This document shows positions 1 through 6,123 of a DNA stretch of 33,147 nucleotides, piece by piece. This DNA is from Minisyncoccota bacterium. Its GTDB lineage: Bacteria; Patescibacteriota; Minisyncoccia; Phycocordibacterales; UBA12079. The notes below the pieces were generated by a model. It saw nothing but the letters and a program-made list of their open reading frames with translations, was not told the origin of the DNA and made no database searches. The position numbers were made by a program, and so were the translations under genes. The stretch covers positions 1 to 33,147 of the forward strand of contig JAGLSI010000005.1 in the NCBI GenBank assembly GCA_023135835.1. The letters run 5' to 3'. Positions within the stretch are counted from its first letter, which is position 1. Each line of letters begins with the position of its first letter.

Positions 1-197
1 TTTTCTAAATCAGAAATATCAGAAATTAAATGAATAAATAATCTGTCCATTCTTATGTTTTTTAACTCCCGAATTTGTTTATTAGAAACCTTATCATCAA
101 ACAAAGATGAAAAACCATAAATTGTATCTGTTGGTAATAAAAAAACTTTATTAATTAAGTTTTCTTTTTTTAATTCTCTCCAATTTGTTTTAATCAT
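1..197 (-). CDS. tsaC: Threonylcarbamoyl-AMP synthase (TsaC/Sua5/YrdC family), N-terminal part
   Basis: The gene runs off the left edge; 65 codons plus two bases are visible from an ATG at 195-197. The product begins MIKTNWREL and contains VFLLPTDTIYGFSSLF, which matches the PTDTxYGL nucleotide/threonine-binding signature of the YrdC/Sua5 fold. This family makes threonylcarbamoyl-AMP from Thr, bicarbonate and ATP, the first step of tRNA t6A37 synthesis; TsaD, which uses it, is also in this window at 13601. The usual K-x-R motif after the first helix reads as NIRMDRLFIHLI, so the following substrate loop is divergent. It starts 9 nt after the mnmA stop codon on the same strand, so the two are probably co-transcribed. 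Identification is from motif recognition on a fragment. Confidence 0.8.
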   Translation of the reverse strand, partial: MIKTNWRELKKENLINKVFLLPTDTIYGFSSLFDDKVSNKQIRELKNIRMDRLFIHLISDISDLE

Positions 198-206
198 TTT
201 TATATT

Positions 207-1415
207 TTATTTAATCACACCACCTCCTAAACAAATATCTTTATCGTAAATTACAATAGATTGTCCTGAAGATGCTGTTTTTTGTTCTTTTTCAAAATTT
301 ACAAAAACTTTTTCTTGTCCAATCTCTGATTTAGGGTCATCTTTTCTTTCTAAAACACAATTTTGTAAGGTTTGACGATACCTAATTCGTGCTGAGTATT
401 TTTTATTTAAATCTGGTTCTTTTTCTAAAATCCAATTAATATCTTCAATCTCAAGTAAATTTTTATCATTACCCTGACCCCCTTCAATGGTAGCGCTCGG
501 AGCGCTACCATTTTTAATCTGAAAATCATGAGAAACTATTAAAGTATTTTTTTCTAAATCTTTTGCAACAACATAATAAGGATTATCATCAGTGCCTTTT
601 TCTAAAATTCTAAACCCGTGTCTTTGCCCTAAAGTATAATAATGTATTCCGTCATGTTCCCCTATTTTTTCTCCAACACTATTCAAAACATCTCCAATTT
701 TATGAGGGATAAATCTTTCTAAAAATTCTTTCATATCTACTTTTCCAACAAAACATAAACCTTGACTATCTTTTTTTTGAGCATTAATTAAATTAAATTT
801 TTTAGCTATTTTTCTTACTTCTGGTTTTTCAAACTCTCCAATAGGAAATAAGCAATGTTTCAATTGCTTCTGAGTTAAAGTCCACAAAAAATATGATTGA
901 TCCTTATTTTTATCTACCCCCGCCAATAACTCCCACTTGGTAACTTGATTACCAAGTGATTTCTCCGCACTTGGTAACTTGATTACCAAGTCATTTAAAC
1001 GAACATAATGACCTGTTGCAATATAATCAACTCCATTTTGTAAAGCAAAATCTAAAAAAGCTCCAAATTTTATCTTTTTATTACACATCACATCAGGATT
1101 AGGAGTTCTACCTTTTTTATACTCATCAATCATATAATCAAACACCCCTTGCTTATATTCTTTTTCTAAATCTAAATCTAAAAATGGAATCTCTAAAAAA
1201 GCACAAACACGCATTGCGTCTAAACGATCTTCTTTCCACTGACACTCTATAAAATCAGGTTGCCAAACTTTAATAAAAACACCAGTCACATCATAACCTT
1301 GATTTTTTAGCAAAACAGCAGTGACAGAAGAGTCCACCCCTCCTGACATTCCAACAAAAACCTTCCTTCCTCTTTGATAAGTAGATTTATTTTTTAATTT
1401 ATTTTTATTTTCCAT
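207..1415 (-). CDS. mnmA: tRNA-specific 2-thiouridylase MnmA
   Basis: MnmA installs the sulfur of 2-thiouridine at position 34 of Glu, Gln and Lys tRNAs, using ATP and a persulfide relay. The 402-aa product has the PP-loop SGGVDSS at residues 24-30. The two catalytic cysteines are C111 (NPDVMCNKKIKFG) and C221 (DSQGLCFVGK). ATGHYVR lies near 133-139, NKDQSYFLW near 170-178, and the C-terminal GQSIVIYD and CLGGG motifs are typical. Two stretches look like extra sequence encoded by palindromic DNA: residues 142-161 (two copies of a 23-nt inverted repeat) and about 302-310 (a 27-nt palindrome). The start ATG has only a weak purine stretch (AGAGAGACT). It is preceded by a 34-nt palindrome at 1444-1477 and followed by tsaC. 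A glutamate tRNA with a UUC anticodon, a likely substrate, is at 12736. Confidence 0.96.
   Translation of the reverse strand: MENKNKLKNKSTYQRGRKVFVGMSGGVDSSVTAVLLKNQGYDVTGVFIKVWQPDFIECQWKEDRLDAMRVCAFLEIPFLDLDLEKEYKQGVFDYMIDEYKKGRTPNPDVMCNKKIKFGAFLDFALQNGVDYIATGHYVRLNDLVIKLPSAEKSLGNQVTKWELLAGVDKNKDQSYFLWTLTQKQLKHCLFPIGEFEKPEVRKIAKKFNLINAQKKDSQGLCFVGKVDMKEFLERFIPHKIGDVLNSVGEKIGEHDGIHYYTLGQRHGFRILEKGTDDNPYYVVAKDLEKNTLIVSHDFQIKNGSAPSATIEGGQGNDKNLLEIEDINWILEKEPDLNKKYSARIRYRQTLQNCVLERKDDPKSEIGQEKVFVNFEKEQKTASSGQSIVIYDKDICLGGGVIK
486..512. repeat. 27-nt perfect palindrome inside mnmA
   Basis: AATGGTAGCGCTC, one central base, then its exact reverse complement. It encodes about residues 302-310 of MnmA (NGSAPSAT region). 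The core TAGCGCTC/GAGCGCTA is shared with the intergenic palindrome at 6015-6045, so a dispersed repeat seems to have inserted in frame here. Confidence 0.85.
935..991. repeat. Tandem pair of 23-nt palindromes inside mnmA
   Basis: Two identical 23-nt units at 935-957 and 969-991, each ACTTGGTAA, a 5-nt centre (CTTGA) and TTACCAAGT, separated by 11 nt. They encode MnmA residues 142-161 (LVIKLPSAEKSLGNQVTK), between ATGHYVR and the LLAGVDKNKDQSYF motif, where other MnmA proteins have a short connector. Confidence 0.9.
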
Positions 1416-1443
1416 AGTCTCTCTTACTTAAAAACCCTAATTT

Positions 1444-1477
1444 GTTATTATGATATTATTGATAATATCATAATAAC
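1444..1477. promoter_or_regulatory. 34-nt palindrome upstream of mnmA: probable operator
   Basis: GTTATTATGATATTAT, centre TG, then ATAATATCATAATAAC. The arms are perfect 16-nt inverted repeats. It sits between the stop-proximal side of mnmA's promoter region and the end of the winged-helix regulator gene, 28 nt upstream of the mnmA ATG. The same core recurs at 1788-1821 in front of the regulator. Two such sites placed before two genes on the same strand are the expected pattern for an autoregulated repressor that also controls mnmA-tsaC. The internal TATTAT could serve as a -10 element, so binding would occlude it. It might also fold as a hairpin, but there is no following T-run on the minus strand. 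Confidence 0.7.
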
Positions 1478-1485
1478 ATCAAACA

Positions 1486-1770
1486 TTAATTTATAACCTT
1501 TTCAGAAAAAGTTAAAAAATGTTTTCCTTTATCTGTAATTTTATGCTCAACTACTGAACCTTTATAGTTTTTATAAATAAAACCAACTTTTTCTAACCTC
1601 TGAGTATGGCTAGCTCCTGTCTGATAATTTATTTTTAAAATATCAGAAATTTCCTCAACACTTAGATTAGGATTTTTATTGATTAACATTAATATTTTAA
1701 TTCTTTTTTTATTAGCAACTGCTTTAAAATATAATTCCAATAATTTAATTTGTTTTTCTGCAATCTTCAT
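1486..1770 (-). CDS. ArsR/MarR-like winged-helix transcriptional regulator
   Basis: A 94-aa protein made almost entirely of one winged helix-turn-helix domain. Helix 1 covers about residues 5-18. A LANKKRIKIL-like motif (VANKKRIKILMLI) is at 18-30, and NLSVEEISDILKINYQTGASHTQRLEKVGFI forms the helix-turn-helix and wing entry at about 35-66, followed by a VVEHKITDKG wing. The layout fits ArsR-type regulators. There are no cysteines at all, so the metal- or thiol-sensing typical of many ArsR proteins is unlikely to use Cys. The start has a weak GAGAGA purine stretch. A 34-nt palindrome lies just upstream of its ATG and a near-identical one lies between it and mnmA; I infer that it binds both, repressing itself and mnmA-tsaC. 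The ligand is unknown. Confidence 0.82.
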   Translation of the reverse strand: MKIAEKQIKLLELYFKAVANKKRIKILMLINKNPNLSVEEISDILKINYQTGASHTQRLEKVGFIYKNYKGSVVEHKITDKGKHFLTFSEKVIN

Positions 1771-1787
1771 AATTTTATCTCTCTTTT

Positions 1788-1821
1788 ATTATTATGATAT
1801 TATTGATAATATCATAATAAT
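1788..1821. promoter_or_regulatory. 34-nt palindrome upstream of the winged-helix regulator: probable operator
   Basis: ATTATTATGATATTAT, centre TG, then ATAATATCATAATAAT. It differs from the 1444-1477 site only in the outermost base pair. It lies 17 nt upstream of the regulator's start codon, where its arms overlap any -10 box. A 15-nt half-like match (TTGATAATATCATAA) also occurs at about 27196-27210 upstream of ychF. Confidence 0.72.
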
Positions 1822-1842
1822 ATTTATGTTGATAACATTAGA

Positions 1843-2658
1843 TTAGTTATTATTCTTTAAAATTTTTTCAACTTGTTCTTTGCTTGGGGCTTTGCCGTGC
1901 CAAGTATAATCATTTTCAAATTCTTTGAAACCTTTTCCTGGGATTGTGTGAGCAATAATTACAACCGGTTTTTCTGTTATTTTTTTAGCAATTTCAAAAG
2001 CCCCGATAATTTGCTCAAAATCATGCCCGTCTACTTCTATTACATCCCAATTAAAAGCTTCAAATTTATCTCGTAATGGTTCTAGAGAAAGCACATCTTC
2101 AGTTTTTCCACTAATCTGAATTTCATTTCTATCCACAACAGCAATTAAATTATTTATTTTTTTATGTCCTGCTAACATTAAAGCCTCCCAAACTTGCCCT
2201 TCTTGTAATTCCCCATCTGACATTAAACAATAAAATTTTTTATCCGATTCTTTATTATCAATTTTTTCTGCCAAAGCCATTCCTACAGCCTGAGACAATC
2301 CAGAACCAAGAGGTCCTGAACTTGTTTCTAGTCCTTTCAACCACTCTTTGTGAGGATGCCCTTGCAAAGATGATCCGAATTTTCTTAAGGTATCCAATTC
2401 TAGTTTAGGGAAATATCCCAACTCAGCCATAACAACATACAATGCTGGACAAGTATGCCCATGAGAATAAATCACTCTGTCTCTGTCTTTCCAATCAGGG
2501 TTTTTAGGGTCATGATTCAAAATTCCAAAATATAATGCAACCAAAATATCTACCATCCCCAAAGGTCCTGCAGTATGTCCTGAACCAGCCTTGGCTAACA
2601 TTTTTAATATTTCTTCTCTAATTATTTGCGCTTTTTCTTTATATTTTTCTGTATCCAT
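1843..2658 (-). CDS. Transketolase, N-terminal subunit (split enzyme)
   Basis: At 271 aa this covers only the TPP-binding (PP) half of transketolase. Visible signatures are GSGHTAGPLGMVDILVAL (26-41), SHGHTCPALY (65-74), LETSSGPLGSGLSQAVGMA (110-128) and the TPP/metal motif SDGELQEGQVWEA (147-159) ending at N178 (VVDRNEIQISG). The C-terminal partner with the pyrimidine-binding half is not in this window and must be encoded elsewhere if the enzyme is functional. Transketolase moves two-carbon units in the non-oxidative pentose phosphate pathway; a ribulose-phosphate-epimerase-like gene lies just upstream beyond an ncRNA. No Shine-Dalgarno sequence is seen before the ATG. Confidence 0.93.
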   Translation of the reverse strand: MDTEKYKEKAQIIREEILKMLAKAGSGHTAGPLGMVDILVALYFGILNHDPKNPDWKDRDRVIYSHGHTCPALYVVMAELGYFPKLELDTLRKFGSSLQGHPHKEWLKGLETSSGPLGSGLSQAVGMALAEKIDNKESDKKFYCLMSDGELQEGQVWEALMLAGHKKINNLIAVVDRNEIQISGKTEDVLSLEPLRDKFEAFNWDVIEVDGHDFEQIIGAFEIAKKITEKPVVIIAHTIPGKGFKEFENDYTWHGKAPSKEQVEKILKNNN

Positions 2659-2835
2659 CCCATTAGAGACAATTTACAAGAAGTAAATAATCTTAAATTT
2701 AATTGTTAATTTTTAATTCCCGCCAAATCTCTAACGGGATTTATATTTACTTATTATATCTTATCCTTTGTTTAGTATCTAGCCCATTTTAAATCCCTGG
2801 ACATCCGATGTCCAAGTAAATTATTTAAGGAAAAT

Positions 2836-3096
2836 GAAAACCCCCTATTAAAAAATAGGAGGAAGTAGCAGAGAGAGGGGAGGTTAATCCAAAACCTGTT
2901 CTAAACACCCTTGTTTATAGTCCTAAGTCTTCTCGTGTACTCTCTTAAGACCCCACAAATTATTAAAGAATCCCATTCTAGCGAGTTGAATAGCTTCCGA
3001 GGAAACCCTCCACTAAAACTTTACCTTAACATGCCCTTAGAAAAAACGACCGAATCGCATCCCTAGTGAATTATTACTCTCTGCTAGCTACGACTG
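2836..3096 (-). ncRNA. Structured non-coding RNA, about 260 nt, unclassified
   Basis: No reading frame spans this stretch, but it has all the parts of an independent RNA gene on the minus strand: a consensus-like promoter (3103-3131), a predicted start near 3096, and an intrinsic terminator at 2837-2862. The body folds well by eye. A closing helix pairs AGCAGAGAG (complement of 3077-3085) with CTCTCTGCT (2867-2875). TTCACTA pairs with TAGTGGA. Local hairpins include UAAACA-AGGG-UGUUUA, GAGG-GUUU-CCUC, CGA-UUCGG-UCG and AGGUU-UUGGAUU-AACCU. I looked for signatures of tmRNA (a tRNA-like 3' end), RNase P (P4 core), SRP RNA (GGAAG loop) and T-box leaders and saw none. The branched fold also argues against rod-like 6S RNA. 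It may be a lineage-specific RNA. Confidence 0.75.
2837..2862 (-). terminator. Intrinsic terminator of the ncRNA
   Basis: Read on the minus strand: CCTCCTATT, loop TTTT, AATAGGGGG, then TTTTC. The stem is 9 bp with one G-U. On the plus strand there is no trailing T-run, so it is directional. Confidence 0.85.
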
Positions 3097-3102
3097 AAAT
3101 AG

Positions 3103-3131
3103 AATATACTCTTTTTTTAAAAATTAAGCAA
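3103..3131 (-). promoter_or_regulatory. Sigma-70-type promoter of the ncRNA
   Basis: On the minus strand TTGCTT (3126-3131), a 17-nt spacer, and TATATT (3103-3108). Predicted transcription start near 3096. Confidence 0.75.
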
Positions 3132-3136
3132 TAGTT

Positions 3137-3841
3137 TTAAGATAAATTATTTAATTTCTCAATATTTTCTGCAATTTGTTGCGAACTGTTATTTTCCCCA
3201 AAAATTGCTGAGCCAATAGCTAATCTTTCCGCTCCGGCATCAACTAAATCCCTAGAGTTTTCTAAGTTAACTCCCCCATCAACTGAAATTATCATTTCAG
3301 GATTTTCTTTTCTAAATTCTCGTATTTTTTCAATTACTGCGGGGTTAAAAGAACTTCCTTGCACCCCCACTCTATCAATCCCCATAAATTGCACAAAATT
3401 TATTTTATTTAAATAAGGATAAATTGTTTTAGTTGAAGTATTTGGAATTAAAGCTAAACCAATATCAGGTGAAAAATTTTCAAATTCAAAATTTGAAAGT
3501 TTTTCACCCCAATCTTCATAATGAAAAACGATTCTTTCAAAACCTGAATTACCCAACTCACTAAACCGTTCAGTTATTTTACTTTGCCCGTCTATAAGAT
3601 TAAGGTCTATATTTATATTCATTAAATCTAATTCAAAATCAAAAATATCTAAATATCTCTGGATTATAGAAAAATTAATATTTTCAAATAATTCATCATC
3701 ACAAATATCAATTTGCACCATCAACTTCTCTTCCATACCTAAAATTTGATAAGCCTCTTTCAGTAAATTTAATTTTACTTCTAAATCTTCAAAGCTTTTA
3801 GCTAAAATAGCTGGAATTATTTGTATTTTTTTATTAATCAT
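3137..3841 (-). CDS. Ribulose-phosphate 3-epimerase-like TIM-barrel protein, metal site divergent
   Basis: The 234-aa protein follows the Rpe fold: an N-terminal IIPAILAKSFEDLEVKL strand/helix, a central NKINFVQFMGIDRVGVQGSSFNPAVIEKI (matching the Rpe motif around V-x-PGF-x-GQ-x-F), and a C-terminal MIISVDGGVNLENSRDLVDAGAERLAIGSAIF phosphate-binding region. Canonical Rpe binds its catalytic metal through two histidines and two aspartates, in motifs like HVDVMDGHF and DVHLM. Here the equivalents read QIDICDDELF and ELDLMN, so both metal histidines appear to be missing while the aspartate of VDGG is kept. The reaction is therefore uncertain: it may be an epimerase with altered metal ligands or another phosphosugar-binding barrel. 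The pairing with a split transketolase gene nearby suggests a role in pentose phosphate metabolism. No Shine-Dalgarno sequence. Confidence 0.78.
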   Translation of the reverse strand: MINKKIQIIPAILAKSFEDLEVKLNLLKEAYQILGMEEKLMVQIDICDDELFENINFSIIQRYLDIFDFELDLMNINIDLNLIDGQSKITERFSELGNSGFERIVFHYEDWGEKLSNFEFENFSPDIGLALIPNTSTKTIYPYLNKINFVQFMGIDRVGVQGSSFNPAVIEKIREFRKENPEMIISVDGGVNLENSRDLVDAGAERLAIGSAIFGENNSSQQIAENIEKLNNLS

Positions 3842-3876
3842 AAGTTTATTTTAACATAAAAATTATGGACTGCCAC

Positions 3877-3968
3877 AAAAAGTTATTTTTTTAATTAACT
3901 CAACTCGTTGAATTAATTAAAAAATAACTTTTCTCGCAGAGACGGATTTTGGCTTCGCCAAAATCCGT
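3877..3968. repeat. Two intergenic hairpins
   Basis: The first (3877-3932) has arms AAAAGTTATTTTTTTAATTA and its near-complement, ending around CAAC-TC-GTTG, and could terminate transcription in either direction. The second (3942-3968) is ACGGATTTTGGC, TTC, GCCAAAATCCGT, a member of the dispersed GC-GAA-GC palindrome family; near-identical copies lie at 21488-21512 and 25986-26014. The gap 3842-4138 holds nothing else except the promoter of the next gene. Confidence 0.85.
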
Positions 3969-4125
3969 TTGTTTTTATGTTTTAATGTTCTTGTGTTTTA
4001 ATGATTTTCCGCTATACTAATGAAAGTTATTTTAAAAAATAACTATATTATTAATCATATATTGAAAATTAATCTTTTTATAAAGAAATTCGGCAGATTG
4101 TGGATTTGTAAAAAATATTTCATTA

Positions 4126-4138
4126 TATACTTTAAATT
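4126..4138 (+). promoter_or_regulatory. -10 box 7 nt before the S1-protein start (leaderless type)
   Basis: TATACT at 4126-4131 followed by exactly 7 nt and the ATG. This would place the transcription start at or next to the start codon. No Shine-Dalgarno sequence is present. The same TATACT/TATACC-N7-ATG layout precedes pth, ybeY and tsaD. Confidence 0.55.
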
Positions 4139-5233
4139 ATGTTAAATACTATAGAAGAAGAAAATAAAGATTTATTAGATGAATCTTTAATGTCTAGTTT
4201 CTTAGAGAAAACACAAGTCCTTCCAAAAACTGGTTCAATGATTGAAGGATCTGTTATCTCTTTAGAAAAAAATGCTGTTTTTATTAATCTACCCCCATTT
4301 GGAACAGGGGTAATTTTTGGTAAAGAATATATAACAGTAAAAGATGTTCTAAAAAATATCAATGTTGGAGATAAAATTATCGCTAAAATCATTGATCTTG
4401 AAGGAGAAAACGGTTACATAGAATTATCTTTGAAAGAAGCTCGTCAAGCTATCGTTTGGGGAGAAGCAGAAGAAATGATGAATTCTAAAACAATTTTAGA
4501 ATTACCTGTAAAAGAGGCAAACAAAGGTGGTTTAATAATAGAGTGGCAAGGAATTCAAGGATTTCTTCCTGCTTCACAACTTAAATCTGAACATTATCCT
4601 CAAGTAACAGATGGAAATAAAGATAGAATTTTAGAAGAACTAAAAAAATTAGTTGGGCAAAATCTTCCAGTAGCAATTATTGGTGCAATTCCTAAAGAAG
4701 GAAAACTAATATTCTCAGAGAAGAATATTACTCAGGCTCAAAAAACAGAAGCTGTTGAAAAATATGCTGTGGGTGATGTATTAGAGGGAGAAGTAACGAG
4801 TGCTGTTGATTTTGGAATCTTTGTAAAAATAGAAGATGATTTAGAAGGGCTTGTACATATCTCTGAAATCTCTTGGTCACTAGTTGAAGATCCTAAAACA
4901 ATGTTCAAACCTAATGACAAAATAAAAGTTAAAATTATTGAAATTGAAAAAGGAAAGATTTCACTTTCAATCAAAGCTCTTACTCAAAACCCTTGGGAAA
5001 AAGCAAAAAGTACATACAAAAAAGGAGATGATGTTAGTGGAGTTATTATTAAATTCAATAAACATGGAGCTTTAGCCAGTATTGAAGAGGGAGTAGCTGG
5101 TTTAGTACATATGTCAGAATTTGAAAATGAAACTAAATTAAGAGAAGCTCTTGAATTAGGCAAAAGTTACAATTTCAAAATTAGTATTTTTGAACCTGAA
5201 TCTCAAAAAATGATTTTGTCATTTGTATCATAG
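4139..5233 (+). CDS. rpsA: Ribosomal protein S1-like RNA-binding protein with four S1 domains
   Basis: The 364-aa product consists of about four consecutive S1/OB-fold RNA-binding domains: near 35-105 (GSMIEGSVISLEKNAVFINL ... GYIELSLKEA), near 115-195 (KGGLIIEWQGIQGFLPASQL), near 210-285 (VGDVLEGEVTSAVDFGIFVK ... GLVHISEISW ... GKISLSIKAL) and near 293-364 (GDDVSGVIIKFNKHGALASI ... GLVHMSEF). The third is the most canonical. E. coli S1 has six domains, so this is a shortened form as found in many small-genome bacteria. It would bind mRNA at the 30S subunit and help initiation, which is relevant because many genes here lack Shine-Dalgarno sequences. It ends just before a very strong 22-bp terminator hairpin. 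Confidence 0.9.
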   Translation: MLNTIEEENKDLLDESLMSSFLEKTQVLPKTGSMIEGSVISLEKNAVFINLPPFGTGVIFGKEYITVKDVLKNINVGDKIIAKIIDLEGENGYIELSLKEARQAIVWGEAEEMMNSKTILELPVKEANKGGLIIEWQGIQGFLPASQLKSEHYPQVTDGNKDRILEELKKLVGQNLPVAIIGAIPKEGKLIFSEKNITQAQKTEAVEKYAVGDVLEGEVTSAVDFGIFVKIEDDLEGLVHISEISWSLVEDPKTMFKPNDKIKVKIIEIEKGKISLSIKALTQNPWEKAKSTYKKGDDVSGVIIKFNKHGALASIEEGVAGLVHMSEFENETKLREALELGKSYNFKISIFEPESQKMILSFVS

Positions 5234-5273
5234 AAAACAACTAAAATACAAACATAACACAAACTTGATACAG

Positions 5274-5319
5274 AAAAACTAAACAGCTACGATTTTTAAA
5301 TCGTAGCTGTTTAGTTTTT
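5274..5319. terminator. Strong intrinsic terminator after the S1-protein gene
   Basis: A perfect 22-bp inverted repeat, AAAAACTAAACAGCTACGAT plus TT on the left arm, with a 2-nt centre, and the right arm ends in TTTTT. It is functional in either direction in principle. Confidence 0.9.
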
Positions 5320-5323
5320 GTAT

Positions 5324-5394
5324 AGACGGGCGAGGCTTTGCCTCGCCCGTCTTACTTTTGACTTTATGAACTTTATGGACTTTCGATTCAATTA
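5324..5394. repeat. GC-rich palindrome plus GACTTTATG-type tract
   Basis: AGACGGGCGAGGC, TTT, GCCTCGCCCGTCT (5324-5352) is a 13-bp hairpin that stands out by its GC content. It is directly followed by a degenerate ~9-nt repeat tract (TTTTGACTTTATGAACTTTATGGACTTT, in pieces) at about 5355-5385. The same combination of hairpin plus tract recurs at 21488-21577. Confidence 0.8.
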
Positions 5395-5975
5395 TATTCA
5401 TTCATCGCCTTCACCCGTCCTTCTATAATAATAGAGTCTAAAGCCTTGGTAATTTTAGGTTGAGCTTTTTTTAAAATTTCTAAATCTTTTTTAGTAAAAT
5501 CTTTCATAAGAAAATCTAAAACTTTATTTTCACCTTTTACTTTTTTTAACTTACCCGTTGGAGTGATTGGAGTAATCCCCACCCGTAATCTTATAAATTC
5601 TTTGGTTTTAATTGTTTTAACAATTGATTCTAATCCTTTATGCCCCCCTGTTCCTTTATTCCAAGAAATTTTAAAATCACCTAAAGCTAAATCCAAGTCA
5701 TCATAAACCACAACTAAAGTCTCTGCTTTTTTCTTACTAGTAATCAAGGACTTTATACTCAAGCCTGATTTATTCATAAAAGTTTCTGGCTCAATTAATT
5801 TCACTTTATTCTTTCCAACAAATCCATCAGAAGTAATAGCTTTTAACTTTCCATCAATTAACCATTCTTCAAACTTATTTTTCTTTGCATAATAATCTAA
5901 AATAATCCGCCCTATATTATGACGAGTTTTTTCATATTCTTCTCCTGGATTTCCCAAACCTACAATTAAATACAT
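5388..5975 (-). CDS. pth: Peptidyl-tRNA hydrolase
   Basis: Pth hydrolyses the ester bond of peptidyl-tRNAs released from stalled ribosomes. The 195-aa product starts MYLIVGLGNPG and carries the active-site set: the Asn of GLGNPG, the catalytic His of TRHNIG, the Asn of FMNKSG and the Asp of VYDDLDLALG, plus GTGGHKGLES. I chose the ATG at 5973-5975 instead of an upstream in-frame TTG (5979-5981), because the product then begins directly at the family's first strand and because a TATACT box ends exactly 7 nt before this ATG. The C-terminus VKAMNEYN is complete. A GACTTTATG-type tract lies immediately downstream. Confidence 0.95.
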   Translation of the reverse strand: MYLIVGLGNPGEEYEKTRHNIGRIILDYYAKKNKFEEWLIDGKLKAITSDGFVGKNKVKLIEPETFMNKSGLSIKSLITSKKKAETLVVVYDDLDLALGDFKISWNKGTGGHKGLESIVKTIKTKEFIRLRVGITPITPTGKLKKVKGENKVLDFLMKDFTKKDLEILKKAQPKITKALDSIIIEGRVKAMNEYN

Positions 5976-5982
5976 ACACAAT

Positions 5983-5988
5983 AGTATA
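5983..5988 (-). promoter_or_regulatory. -10 box of pth (leaderless type)
   Basis: TATACT on the minus strand, separated from the pth ATG by 7 nt (ATTGTGT). No clear -35 box was seen. Confidence 0.5.
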
Positions 5989-6014
5989 AAGTAAAAAACT
6001 AAAAGTTGAAAGTA

Positions 6015-6045
6015 AAAATAATAGCGCTCGAAGCGCTATTATTTT
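6015..6045. repeat. Palindrome of the GC-GAA-GC family
   Basis: AAAATAATAGCGCT, CGA, AGCGCTATTATTTT. The core is shared with the palindrome embedded in mnmA at 486-512. Confidence 0.85.
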
Positions 6046-6055
6046 AGTAAGAAAA

Positions 6056-6087
6056 AACCGCTGTGTTTATCCAAAAACACAGCGGTT
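6056..6087 (-). terminator. Intrinsic terminator of the receiver-domain gene
   Basis: On the minus strand AACCGCTGTGTTT, loop TTGGAT, AAACACAGCGGTT then TTTTC. It lies about 37 nt downstream of the stop codon of the 6124-6822 gene. Confidence 0.9.
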
Positions 6088-6123
6088 GATAACTTTTGTA
6101 GGATATCAAGCCTTCTAAATATT

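Noticed and set aside
935-991. Frameshift or assembly error in mnmA at the double palindrome
   Set aside because: The frame is kept through both copies and all catalytic motifs follow in frame, so an in-frame insertion is the simpler view.
1873-2076. 67-aa plus-strand frame inside the transketolase gene
   Set aside because: It is a shadow of a conserved enzyme frame; Phe-rich translation from the complement of Lys/Glu codons.
2836-3096. ncRNA as tmRNA, RNase P RNA, SRP RNA or 6S RNA
   Set aside because: No tRNA-like end or tag frame, no P4 core sequence, no GGAAG SRP loop, and the fold is branched, not rod-like. A covariance-model search is still needed to exclude a divergent member.
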